A DNA stretch of 6,893 nt from JANYJJ01 sp043749975 (GTDB taxonomy: Bacteria > Pseudomonadota > Gammaproteobacteria > Burkholderiales > Burkholderiaceae_C): the NCBI GenBank assembly GCA_043749975.1, contig JAYVCL010000335.1, positions 1 to 6,893 on the forward strand. Reading direction: 5' to 3'. Shown here one piece after another: positions 1-5,598 of this stretch. Every line of letters begins with the position of its first letter. The first letter of the stretch is position 1. The notes below the pieces were generated by a model. That model ran no database searches. It was not told where the DNA came from and saw only the letters and a list, made by a program, of their open reading frames with translations. A program made the translations under genes and the position numbers.

Positions 1-1
1 C

Positions 2-541
2 CTGTCGCGCGGCAGCCGCATCTACCTGCCGGTGTATGTAAAGGGCGGCGGGCTCGTCACCGGCGACTTTCACTTTTCGCAGGGCGACGGCGAGATCACC
101 TTCTGTGGTGCCATCGAGATGGGCGGCTGGATCGACCTGGGCGTCGACCTGATCAAGCGCGGCTGCGAGATGTACGGCATCACGCAGGCCATGTTCCAGC
201 CCGGGCCGGTGGAGCCGAACTACTCCGAGTTTCTGGTCTTCGAAGGCATTTCGGTCGAAGACGACGGCACGCAGCGCTACAACGACGTGACCCTGGCCTA
301 CCGCCGCGCCTGCCTGCACGCCATCAACTACCTTAAAAACTTCGGCTACTCGGGCGAGCAGGTGTACACGATTTTGTCCACCGCGCCGGTCGAGGGCCGG
401 GTCAGCGGTGTGGTCGACATCCCGAACGCCTGCGTGTCGCTCTACATCCCGACGGCGATCTTCGACTTCGACATCCGGCCCAACGCGCACGGCCCGAAAA
501 AACACGTCACCGCCGGCAAGGATCTCGCGCGCGCGAGCTGA
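2..541 (+). CDS. fmdA: Formamidase FmdA, C-terminal part (5' end outside window)
   Basis: This is the last 179 codons of an acetamidase/formamidase-family enzyme, which hydrolyses formamide to formate and ammonia in the cytoplasm. The frame is open from base 2, so the true start lies upstream; full-length members have roughly 400 residues, so more than half is missing. The recognisable core is the stretch SQGDGEITFCGAIEMGGWID (codons 23-42), typical of FmdA, preceded by SRGSRIYLPVYVKGGGL. The C-terminal half keeps the family pattern, including a Y-x-x-L-S-T-AP-VEGR-x-S-x-VVD-x-PN segment and an IPTAIFDFDI segment near the end. The gene ends in TGA at 539-541, 36 bases before fmdB, which suggests co-transcription. 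Family members are reported to bind metal ions, but the ligands cannot be judged from this fragment. Identification is by remembered family motifs. Confidence 0.93.
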   Translation: MSRGSRIYLPVYVKGGGLVTGDFHFSQGDGEITFCGAIEMGGWIDLGVDLIKRGCEMYGITQAMFQPGPVEPNYSEFLVFEGISVEDDGTQRYNDVTLAYRRACLHAINYLKNFGYSGEQVYTILSTAPVEGRVSGVVDIPNACVSLYIPTAIFDFDIRPNAHGPKKHVTAGKDLARAS

Positions 542-564
542 CGGCTTCAACGACCTCAACGTTC

Positions 565-570
565 AAGGAG
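565..570 (+). promoter_or_regulatory. Ribosome-binding site of fmdB
   Basis: AAGGAG lies seven bases before the ATG at 578. It is a near-consensus Shine-Dalgarno sequence and supports that start. Confidence 0.85.
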
Positions 571-577
571 ACGCTTC

Positions 578-922
578 ATGCCCATCTACGACTATCTCTG
601 CGCCACCTGCGGTCCATTCGAAGAGCGGCGGCCGATGAGCGAATCGAAAACCGCAGTGCCGTGCTCGATCTGCCGCGACCTCGCGCCGCGCTTGCCCGGC
701 GCGCCGCGGCTCAACCTGATGTCGAGCAACAACCGGATCGCCGAAATGCGCAACGAAAAAAGCGCGCACGAGCCCGATGTCGTGCACACCCTGGCACCGC
801 ACGGCGGGCATGCACACGGCAAACCGCAGCGCCACCCAGCGCAGACCCATGCACACGCGCATTCGCACACGCATTCGCAAGCGCCGCGCGTGTCTGACCG
901 CCCCTGGATGCTCGGCCACTGA
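578..922 (+). CDS. fmdB: FmdB-family zinc-ribbon protein with His-rich tail
   Basis: A 114-residue small protein that starts MPIYDYLCATCG, the usual FmdB opening. Two CxxC pairs (Cys8/Cys11 and Cys29/Cys32) form a predicted zinc ribbon. Residues 64-99 are histidine-rich, with 11 His in 36 positions and an alternating HxHxHxHxH run at 91-99, which could bind Zn, Ni or Cu. The C-terminus RPWMLGH matches what I recall for FmdB linked to formamidase genes. FmdB of Methylophilus methylotrophus was proposed to regulate formamidase expression, but its biochemical role is not settled. A metal chaperone for FmdA is an equally plausible inference here. It lies 36 bases after fmdA with a strong ribosome-binding site, so the two are probably one transcript. 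Confidence 0.92.
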   Translation: MPIYDYLCATCGPFEERRPMSESKTAVPCSICRDLAPRLPGAPRLNLMSSNNRIAEMRNEKSAHEPDVVHTLAPHGGHAHGKPQRHPAQTHAHAHSHTHSQAPRVSDRPWMLGH

Positions 923-960
923 GCCCAGGGCACCCGCACTCGAGACCGTATTTCAACCCA

Positions 961-994
961 GCGGCCAGCCCTCCAATGACGGGCCGCTTTTCTT
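961..994 (+). terminator. Terminator-like or attenuator-like hairpin between fmdB and amiE
   Basis: GCGGCC (961-966) pairs perfectly with GGCCGC (982-987) across a 15-base loop and is followed by TTTTCTT (988-994). The short GC stem plus T-rich tail resembles an intrinsic terminator for fmdA-fmdB. The stem has only six pairs and the loop is long, so it may be weak and let part of the transcription continue into amiE, whose ribosome-binding site starts eight bases later. Confidence 0.4.
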
Positions 995-1002
995 CACCCA
1001 CC

Positions 1003-1007
1003 AGGAG
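1003..1007 (+). promoter_or_regulatory. Ribosome-binding site that fixes the amiE start
   Basis: AGGAG lies seven bases before the ATG at 1015. The reading frame is also open from an upstream ATG at 976, but that codon sits inside the loop of the preceding hairpin and lacks a ribosome-binding site. The AmiE family start (M-x-HGDISSS) coincides with 1015. Confidence 0.85.
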
Positions 1008-1014
1008 CAGCACC

Positions 1015-2055
1015 ATGTATCACGGAGACATTTCCAGCAGCAAGGACGCCGTCGGCGTGGCCGTCGTCAACTACAAGATGCCCAGGCTGCACAGCAAGGC
1101 CGAGGTCATTGCCAACGCGAAGAACATCGCCAAGATGATCGAGGGCATGAAGATCGGCCTGCCCGGCATGGACCTCGTGATCTTCCCGGAATACAGCACC
1201 CACGGGATCATGTACGACAGCAAGGAGATGTACGACACCGCCGCCACCGTGCCGGGTGCCGAGACCGAAATCTTTGCCGACGCCTGCCGCAAGGCCAAGG
1301 TCTGGGGCGTGTTTTCGTTGACTGGCGAGCGCCACGAAGAGCACCCGAACAAGGCACCGTACAACACGCTGATCCTGATGAACGACAAGGGCGAGATCGT
1401 TCAGAAGTACCGCAAGATCATGCCGTGGGTGCCGATCGAAGGCTGGTACCCCGGCAACTGCACGTACGTGTCGGAAGGGCCGAAGGGGCTGAAGGTCAGC
1501 CTGATCATTTGCGACGACGGCAACTACCCTGAAATCTGGCGCGATTGCGCGATGAAGGGTGCCGAGTTGATCGTTCGTTGCCAAGGCTACATGTACCCGG
1601 CCAAAGAGCAGCAGATCATGATCTCGAAGGCGATGGCCTTTGCCAACAACACCTACGTGGCGGTGGCCAATGCGTCTGGCTTCGACGGCGTGTACTCGTA
1701 CTTCGGCCACTCGGCCATCATCGGTTTCGACGGACGCACCTTGGGCGAGTGCGGTGAGGAAGACATGGGCGTGCAGTACGCGGCGCTGTCGAAGAGCCTG
1801 ATCCGCGACTTCCGCAAGAACGGCCAGTCGGAGAACCACTTGTTCAAGTTGCTGCACCGTGGCTACACGGGTGTGCTGAATTCGCGCGAAGGCGACAAGG
1901 GCGTGGCGGCCTGCCCGTTCGACTTCTACGCGAAGTGGATCAAAGACCCCGAAGGCACGCGCGAAATGGTCGAAGCCATCACGCGCACGACCATCGGCAC
2001 CGAGGAGTGCCCGATCCCGGGGATTCCGAATCAGAAGGACACCGCGCACCGTTGA
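1015..2055 (+). CDS. amiE: Aliphatic amidase (acylamide amidohydrolase)
   Basis: A 346-residue nitrilase-superfamily enzyme that hydrolyses short aliphatic amides such as acetamide and propionamide to the acid and ammonia in the cytoplasm. From the start at 1015, the length equals that of Pseudomonas aeruginosa AmiE as I recall it, and the N-terminus (HGDISSS, then VGVAVVNYKMPRLH) is nearly the same. The catalytic triad falls at the family positions: Glu59 in FPEY, Lys134 in KYRK, Cys166 in IICDDGN. Glu142, in the conserved IEGWYPG segment, is also present. Residue 139 is Val where I recall Cys in the Pseudomonas enzyme; it is not a triad residue. The main divergence is in the last 50 or so residues, as usual. 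AmiF formamidase is an alternative family member, but the N-terminus fits AmiE much better. No ami-type regulator gene is visible in the window. Confidence 0.96.
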   Translation: MYHGDISSSKDAVGVAVVNYKMPRLHSKAEVIANAKNIAKMIEGMKIGLPGMDLVIFPEYSTHGIMYDSKEMYDTAATVPGAETEIFADACRKAKVWGVFSLTGERHEEHPNKAPYNTLILMNDKGEIVQKYRKIMPWVPIEGWYPGNCTYVSEGPKGLKVSLIICDDGNYPEIWRDCAMKGAELIVRCQGYMYPAKEQQIMISKAMAFANNTYVAVANASGFDGVYSYFGHSAIIGFDGRTLGECGEEDMGVQYAALSKSLIRDFRKNGQSENHLFKLLHRGYTGVLNSREGDKGVAACPFDFYAKWIKDPEGTREMVEAITRTTIGTEECPIPGIPNQKDTAHR

Positions 2056-2065
2056 AACAGTCCCT

Positions 2066-2090
2066 CTCCCTCCCCTGCGAGGGGAGGGAG
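2066..2090 (+). promoter_or_regulatory. Intercistronic hairpin covering the ribosome-binding site of the AAA+ gene
   Basis: CTCCCTCCCC (2066-2075) and GGGGAGGGAG (2081-2090) form a perfect 10-bp stem with a five-base loop, TGCGA. There is no T-tract, so it is not a classic terminator. The only Shine-Dalgarno-like sequence for the next gene, GGGAG at 2086-2090, is inside the 3' arm and eight bases before the ATG at 2099. In RNA the hairpin would hide it. It could lower translation of the ATPase relative to AmiE, protect the upstream amiE mRNA from 3' decay, or be a copy of the CCCTCTCCC-type intergenic repeats seen in many proteobacteria. Confidence 0.6.
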
Positions 2091-2098
2091 CCACAACC

Positions 2099-2914
2099 AT
2101 GAACGCTCCCGTCCACGACCCGCTTGCCCCCTACCGCATCGAACGCGAACCGTACTACCGCAACGTCGGCGACGAGACGATGCTGTTCAACGCCGCCTTC
2201 GACCTGCGCATGCCGCTGATGCTCAAAGGCCCGACCGGTTGCGGCAAGAGCCGCTTCGTCGAGCACATGGCCTGGCGCTTGCGCAAGCCGCTGATCACCG
2301 TGGCCTGCAACGAAGACATCACTGCCGGAGACCTCGTCGGCCGCTGGCTGCTCGACGCCGAAGGCACGCGCTGGCAAGACGGCCCGCTGACCCTGGCGGC
2401 GCGCCATGGCGCCATCTGCTACCTCGACGAGATCGTCGAGGCGCGTGCCGACACCACGGTGGTGATCCACCCGCTGTCGGATGCGCGGCGAATTTTGCCG
2501 ATCGAAAAGCTGAATCAGTTGGTGCATGCACACGCCGACTTTCACCTCGTCGTCTCGTACAACCCCGGCTACCAGAACGTGATGAAAGACTTGAAGACCT
2601 CGACGCGGCAGCGCTTCGCGGCCATCGAGTTCGGCTTTCCGGCGGCTGCGATCGAGGCCGAAATCGTGGCCCATGAATCGGGCTTGAACCCGGAAGCTGC
2701 CGTCAAGCTGGTGGCGCTGGGCGAGCGCACACGCCGGCTCAAGGGCCATGGGTTGGACGAAGGTGCGTCCACGCGAATGCTGGTGCACGCCGGTGCGTTG
2801 ATGGCGCGTGGCGTCGACTCGGTGACCGCCTGCCGCATGGCCATCGTGCTTCCCGTCACCGACGACGCCGACATGGCGCAGGCGCTCGAAGCCGCTGTCG
2901 AAGCGTCGTTCTGA
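2099..2914 (+). CDS. MoxR/CbbQ/NorQ-type AAA+ ATPase
   Basis: A 271-residue AAA+ ATPase of the MoxR group, closest in layout to CbbQ and NorQ. Visible motifs are Walker A GPTGCGKS (44-51, Lys50), the segment ACNEDITAGDLVGRW (69-83), Walker B ICYLDE (106-111, Asp110/Glu111), a sensor-1 type Asn155 in SYNPGYQ, and candidate arginine fingers Arg170/Arg172 in TSTRQRF. The C-terminal 80 or so residues fit the small lid domain of CbbQ-type proteins, and the length is typical. Such ATPases form rings that work with a VWA-domain adaptor to remodel a target enzyme; the adaptor here is the next gene. It follows amiE by 43 bases and its ribosome-binding site lies in a hairpin. The link to amidases is inferred from position only. 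P. aeruginosa also has an ATPase-like gene (amiB) after amiE; whether it is homologous was not tested. Confidence 0.93.
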   Translation: MNAPVHDPLAPYRIEREPYYRNVGDETMLFNAAFDLRMPLMLKGPTGCGKSRFVEHMAWRLRKPLITVACNEDITAGDLVGRWLLDAEGTRWQDGPLTLAARHGAICYLDEIVEARADTTVVIHPLSDARRILPIEKLNQLVHAHADFHLVVSYNPGYQNVMKDLKTSTRQRFAAIEFGFPAAAIEAEIVAHESGLNPEAAVKLVALGERTRRLKGHGLDEGASTRMLVHAGALMARGVDSVTACRMAIVLPVTDDADMAQALEAAVEASF

Positions 2915-2919
2915 AATCT

Positions 2920-2949
2920 GAGGCTGAGAGGCAATCGGATGCACCCGCG
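2920..2949 (+). repeat. Left outer arm of the palindromic element
   Basis: This 30-base arm begins six bases after the ATPase stop codon. It starts GAGGCTGAGAGGC and ends GCACCCGCG, and pairs without mismatch with 3155-3184. Confidence 0.95.
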
Positions 2950-3048
2950 TGAGACCCCAAAACGGGCCCAATCTAGGCGCAAAGCGCAGCCGGGGTTGGG
3001 CCCCGGCGAGGCTTTGCAACGACGAGTGGGCCCGTTTTGGGGTCTCAC
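2949..3048. repeat. Inner hairpin B of the element
   Basis: Bases 2949-2970 pair perfectly with 3027-3048 (22 bp; the outer end reads GTGAGACCCC). Further in, GCAAAGC (2979-2985) pairs with GCTTTGC (3011-3017), and GCCGGGG (2989-2995) pairs with CCCCGGC (3001-3007) over the loop TTGGG. The result is a roughly 100-base long hairpin interrupted by small bulges. Base 2949 can pair with either 3048 or 3155. Confidence 0.9.
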
Positions 3049-3056
3049 CCTTCGGG

Positions 3057-3154
3057 CCGGGGTACCCAAGGGCGCTGGGGGGTGTTGCGCCGCTTGCCCA
3101 GGCAGACGCCTGGGCCGCGCGCCGCGCCTACCCCAGCGCGCTTGGCCACCCCGG
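3057..3154. repeat. Inner hairpin C of the element
   Basis: Bases 3057-3080 pair with 3131-3154 at 21 of 24 positions. At the tip, GCCCAGGC (3096-3103) pairs with GCCTGGGC (3108-3115) over the four-base loop AGAC. The arm abuts the right outer arm with no gap. Confidence 0.85.
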
Positions 3155-3184
3155 CGCGGGTGCATCCGATTGCCTCTCAGCCTC
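3155..3184 (-). repeat. Right outer arm of the palindromic element
   Basis: Exact reverse complement of 2920-2949. It ends three bases before the GTG at 3188; those three bases are TGA in the frame of the downstream gene. Confidence 0.95.
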
Positions 3185-3187
3185 TGA

Positions 3188-5443
3188 GTGCGCCACCCGG
3201 GCGACACCGTGGCGAACTTGCCGAAGACCTATCGCAACCCGCTGGCGACGCTGCGCGCAGCGCAACTGCCCGACAGCGTGGTGATCGAGGTGGAGCGCTC
3301 GCGCCAGGTGCTCGAAGCCAGCTTGAGCGACGAAGCCTCGCAGACGCTGGCAGAAAACCTGGTCGAACTGCGCATGCTCGGTGCCGACGCCGCGCTGCTC
3401 GGTGCCATCGTGCAACGCCTGTCGCTGCTGGCACCGCGCCTGTCCGGGCCCGGCGGGTTGGGCGCCTGGCTGACCGCCGTGCGCGAGGTGGCGCAGCAGG
3501 CCCGCCATTGCACGCTGGCGCTGCTGCAGAGTTCGGACGAGGTGCTGCGCCACGGCTCGCCGGCCGAGTTGCTGATGTGGACACGGCTCGGGTTGCGACA
3601 GGGTCAGGTCAGGGCCGTCGAGGGCGATGCGACCTTGGCCCATTTCGAGTTGCGCTCGCGCGAGTCGGCGCTGTTGGTCGGCAGCGCGGATGCGGGCGGC
3701 GAACGTGGCGAACGCGGTGAACGTGTTGACCTCGCGTCGAGCAAGGCGCGCCTGGCCCATTTGCTGCGCGCGCTGTTCGACATCGCGCCGGCGCTGCTGC
3801 CGGTCGAACAAGGCCTGGCGACGCGGCGGGCGTTCATCTCGAACCTGGGGCTGCACCTGCCTGAAGCCGGGCGAGCCTTGCGCGGTGCACTGGCCCGCCG
3901 CTGGTACGACGCTACGGCCGCGCATGCGGCGGCGCATTTGCGTCACTCCACGCACCAGTTAGAACGCGGCAACCTGAAGCCGATTCAGATGGCGCTGGTC
4001 GGTCTGCTCGAAGACGCCCGCGTCGAAGCCATTGCCGCCGCTGAGCTGCCCGGCTTGCGCCGGCTGTGGTTGGGCTTTCATCACGCCGGGCCGGAGCACG
4101 GCAACACCTTCGTCGTGCTGATGCTTCGGCTGGCGCGTGGCCTGCTGGACCCGGCCCACGATGACCCGCACCCGTGGGTAGCGAAGGGCCGGCGGCTGTT
4201 CTTCGAGGCCACTGAGGCTGGCCGCGCGCCCGACAAGCTGACACCCGTCGCGCTGCGCGACATCGCCTCGCGCCTGGGCAACGACATCGGCCAGATGCGT
4301 CTGCAATTCAATTACCGCGACTACGTGGTCGAGCCGGCCTACCGAGACGACAACGCCTACCTGTGGCTGCCCGGTGAAGACGCGCAGCCGCAAACGCAGT
4401 CGGTGGCGGACGAACTGCCGCTGCCGCCCAACGACGAGTCGCAGCGCGAGGTCGAACAGGACGCCGACGACGGCGCAGCCTCGTCGCGCGCGCAGCCGGT
4501 GCCGGCCGCGGATCGCAGCGCCGAGCCGCCTCTGCTGGCCAGGCTGCAATACCCCGAATGGGACCGCCTGGTCGGTGACTACCGCTCAGCCTGGTGCACC
4601 GTGCTCGAAGGCCGCCCGCCGCGCGGCGACCCGCGTGCGCTGCTGGCATCCGTCGAGCGCCATGCTGCGCTGCTGCTGCGCCTGGAGCGCGTGCTGCGCG
4701 CCGGCCGCCTGCGTGAGCGTGTCAAGTTGCGGGCCCAACTGCGTGGCGACGAACTCGACATCGACGCCGCCGTGCGCTCGGCCATCGACCGCCGCAGCCA
4801 CCACCCGCCAGGGCAAAAAGTGCACCAGCGTTTCGAGCGACGCGAGCGCGATGTGGCGGCCCTGGTGCTGCTGGACAGCTCCACCTCCACCGCCGACCCG
4901 TTGCAGGCCGGTGGCGGCACCGTGCTCGACCTGGCGCGCGAGGCGGCGCTGCTGACCACGTTGACGCTGGTGCAAGCCGGCGACCGCTGTGCGATCCATG
5001 CCTTCTGTTCGAACGGCCGCCATGAAGTGCGCTACGAGGTGGCGCTGGGTTTCGACGAGGTGCTCGATGTGAACGACATGGGCGATGGCATCGCGCGCCT
5101 GGCTGGCCTGCGCAGCCGCTTGTCCACGCGCATGGGTGCCGCGTTGCGCCATGCGAGCGCCCTGCTGGCGGCGCAACCGCAGCGCAAGCGGCTGCTGCTG
5201 TTCGTCACCGACGGCGAGCCGCACGACATCGACATCTTCGACCGCCGCTACCTGATCGAAGACGCACGCCGCGCCGTGCTCGAGGCCGGACGCAAAGGCC
5301 TGGCGGTGTTCTGCGTCACGCTCGACCCTGCGGCCGACGACTACCTGCGCGGCATCTTCGGCGTTGGCAACTACCGCGTGCTCGACCACATCGACTCGCT
5401 GCCGCGCGTGCTGCCGGCGATGGTGCTGCGGCTGACGCGCTGA
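3188..5443 (+). CDS. CbbO/NorD-like VWA-domain protein, partner of the AAA+ ATPase
   Basis: A protein of up to 751 residues with a C-terminal VWA domain. The metal-ion-dependent adhesion site is complete: DSSTS at 563-567 (Asp563, Ser565, Ser567), Thr647 in STRMG, and Asp675 in TDGEPHD. A YPEWD motif (455-459), which I associate with CbbO/NorD proteins, follows a Pro/Gln/acidic linker (about 396-450). The N-terminal half is alpha-helical-looking and Leu/Ala/Arg-rich, with a short GERGERGER repeat at 171-179. In CbbQO and NorQD systems the VWA protein binds the ATPase ring and recruits the target enzyme; the same is inferred here. The start is uncertain. GTG at 3188 directly follows an in-frame TGA; GTG at 3209 (giving 744 residues) is an alternative. 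Neither has a clear ribosome-binding site, perhaps because of the inserted element. Length and order resemble CbbO or NorD, but no cbb or nor genes are present. Confidence 0.88.
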   Translation: MRHPGDTVANLPKTYRNPLATLRAAQLPDSVVIEVERSRQVLEASLSDEASQTLAENLVELRMLGADAALLGAIVQRLSLLAPRLSGPGGLGAWLTAVREVAQQARHCTLALLQSSDEVLRHGSPAELLMWTRLGLRQGQVRAVEGDATLAHFELRSRESALLVGSADAGGERGERGERVDLASSKARLAHLLRALFDIAPALLPVEQGLATRRAFISNLGLHLPEAGRALRGALARRWYDATAAHAAAHLRHSTHQLERGNLKPIQMALVGLLEDARVEAIAAAELPGLRRLWLGFHHAGPEHGNTFVVLMLRLARGLLDPAHDDPHPWVAKGRRLFFEATEAGRAPDKLTPVALRDIASRLGNDIGQMRLQFNYRDYVVEPAYRDDNAYLWLPGEDAQPQTQSVADELPLPPNDESQREVEQDADDGAASSRAQPVPAADRSAEPPLLARLQYPEWDRLVGDYRSAWCTVLEGRPPRGDPRALLASVERHAALLLRLERVLRAGRLRERVKLRAQLRGDELDIDAAVRSAIDRRSHHPPGQKVHQRFERRERDVAALVLLDSSTSTADPLQAGGGTVLDLAREAALLTTLTLVQAGDRCAIHAFCSNGRHEVRYEVALGFDEVLDVNDMGDGIARLAGLRSRLSTRMGAALRHASALLAAQPQRKRLLLFVTDGEPHDIDIFDRRYLIEDARRAVLEAGRKGLAVFCVTLDPAADDYLRGIFGVGNYRVLDHIDSLPRVLPAMVLRLTR
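3698..3724 (+). repeat. Three tandem 9-bp repeats inside the VWA gene
   Basis: GGCGAACGT, GGCGAACGC and GGTGAACGT follow each other and encode GERGERGER (residues 171-179). Length changes by slippage would stay in frame. Confidence 0.8.
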
Positions 5444-5462
5444 ACGGCGCACGAAAACAGGC

Positions 5463-5492
5463 TTGACAAGCCGCGGCAGTCGAATCAATATT
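5463..5492 (+). promoter_or_regulatory. Candidate sigma-70 promoter of the porin gene
   Basis: TTGACA (5463-5468) matches the -35 consensus exactly. AATATT (5487-5492) matches four of six -10 positions with an 18-base spacer. Transcription would start near 5499, leaving a leader of about 100 bases. The -35 sits in a small palindrome (GGCTT-GAC-AAGCC, 5460-5472). No sigma-54 type GG/GC pair was seen in the gap. Confidence 0.5.
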
Positions 5493-5508
5493 GCAACTGA
5501 GTTGCGAT
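5490..5508. promoter_or_regulatory. 19-bp dyad, possible repressor operator over the porin promoter
   Basis: ATTGCAAC and GTTGCGAT flank TGA and pair at seven of eight half-site positions, with five consecutive GCAAC/GTTGC pairs in the core. The dyad overlaps the proposed -10 box and start site, where a repressor would block transcription. The binding protein is not identified; the sequence is not a classic Fur box. Confidence 0.4.
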
Positions 5509-5540
5509 AAGAGAGTTGATGCCGAGGTGTTCGCGGTCCG

Positions 5541-5578
5541 CTTGAATCGAGGTAACGACTCTCCTGGCTTCGATCAAG
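5541..5578 (+). promoter_or_regulatory. Imperfect hairpin in the porin leader
   Basis: CTTGAATCGAG (5541-5551) and CTTCGATCAAG (5568-5578) are near reverse complements, one small shift apart. CTCCT at 5561-5565 in the loop could also pair with the ribosome-binding site AGGAG (5586-5590). This may affect translation, but the signal is weak. Confidence 0.25.
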
Positions 5579-5584
5579 ACCGTC

Positions 5585-5590
5585 AAGGAG
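5585..5590 (+). promoter_or_regulatory. Ribosome-binding site of the porin gene
   Basis: AAGGAG lies eight bases before the ATG at 5599. It favours this start over the in-frame ATGs at 5620 and 5644, which lack such a site. Confidence 0.8.
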
Positions 5591-5598
5591 TCTGTCCG

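Larger units (their letters stand above)
2920..3184. repeat. 265-bp highly palindromic element with 30-bp perfect terminal inverted repeats (MITE-like or REP-like)
   Basis: Bases 2920-2949 are the exact reverse complement of 3155-3184, with pairing extending to 2917/3187 after one mismatch. Inside are two more long inverted repeats placed side by side: hairpin B (2949-3048) and hairpin C (3057-3154), separated by eight bases (CCTTCGGG). As single-stranded DNA or RNA the whole element would fold into a three-way junction with most bases paired. It contains no credible gene: the frames open through it have no family-like protein sequence and arise from high GC and self-complementarity. It fills the entire gap between the ATPase stop and the VWA start. 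It looks like a non-autonomous mobile or dispersed repeat, but copy number cannot be seen from one window. Confidence 0.85.

Noticed and set aside
994..2100. A 368-codon open frame on the minus strand opposite amiE
   Set aside because: It mirrors the codon bias of amiE, has an His/Val/Arg/Ala-rich composition with no recognisable motif, and the plus-strand enzyme has all catalytic residues.
2920..2970. Intrinsic terminator after the ATPase gene
   Set aside because: The stems are long, but neither they nor the outer stem are followed by a T-tract, and the partner gene continues downstream on the same strand.
2920..3184. CRISPR array or integron attC site
   Set aside because: There are no regularly spaced direct repeats, and the nested inverted repeats do not show the conserved attC core sites.
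2939..3284. Short plus-strand frames running through the palindromic element (about 80-110 codons)
   Set aside because: They consist of translated inverted repeats and then the out-of-frame start of the VWA gene; no ribosome-binding site or protein-like pattern was found.
5444..5472. Terminator after the VWA gene formed by GGCTT-GAC-AAGCC
   Set aside because: Only five pairs and no T-tract; the segment is better explained as part of the porin promoter.
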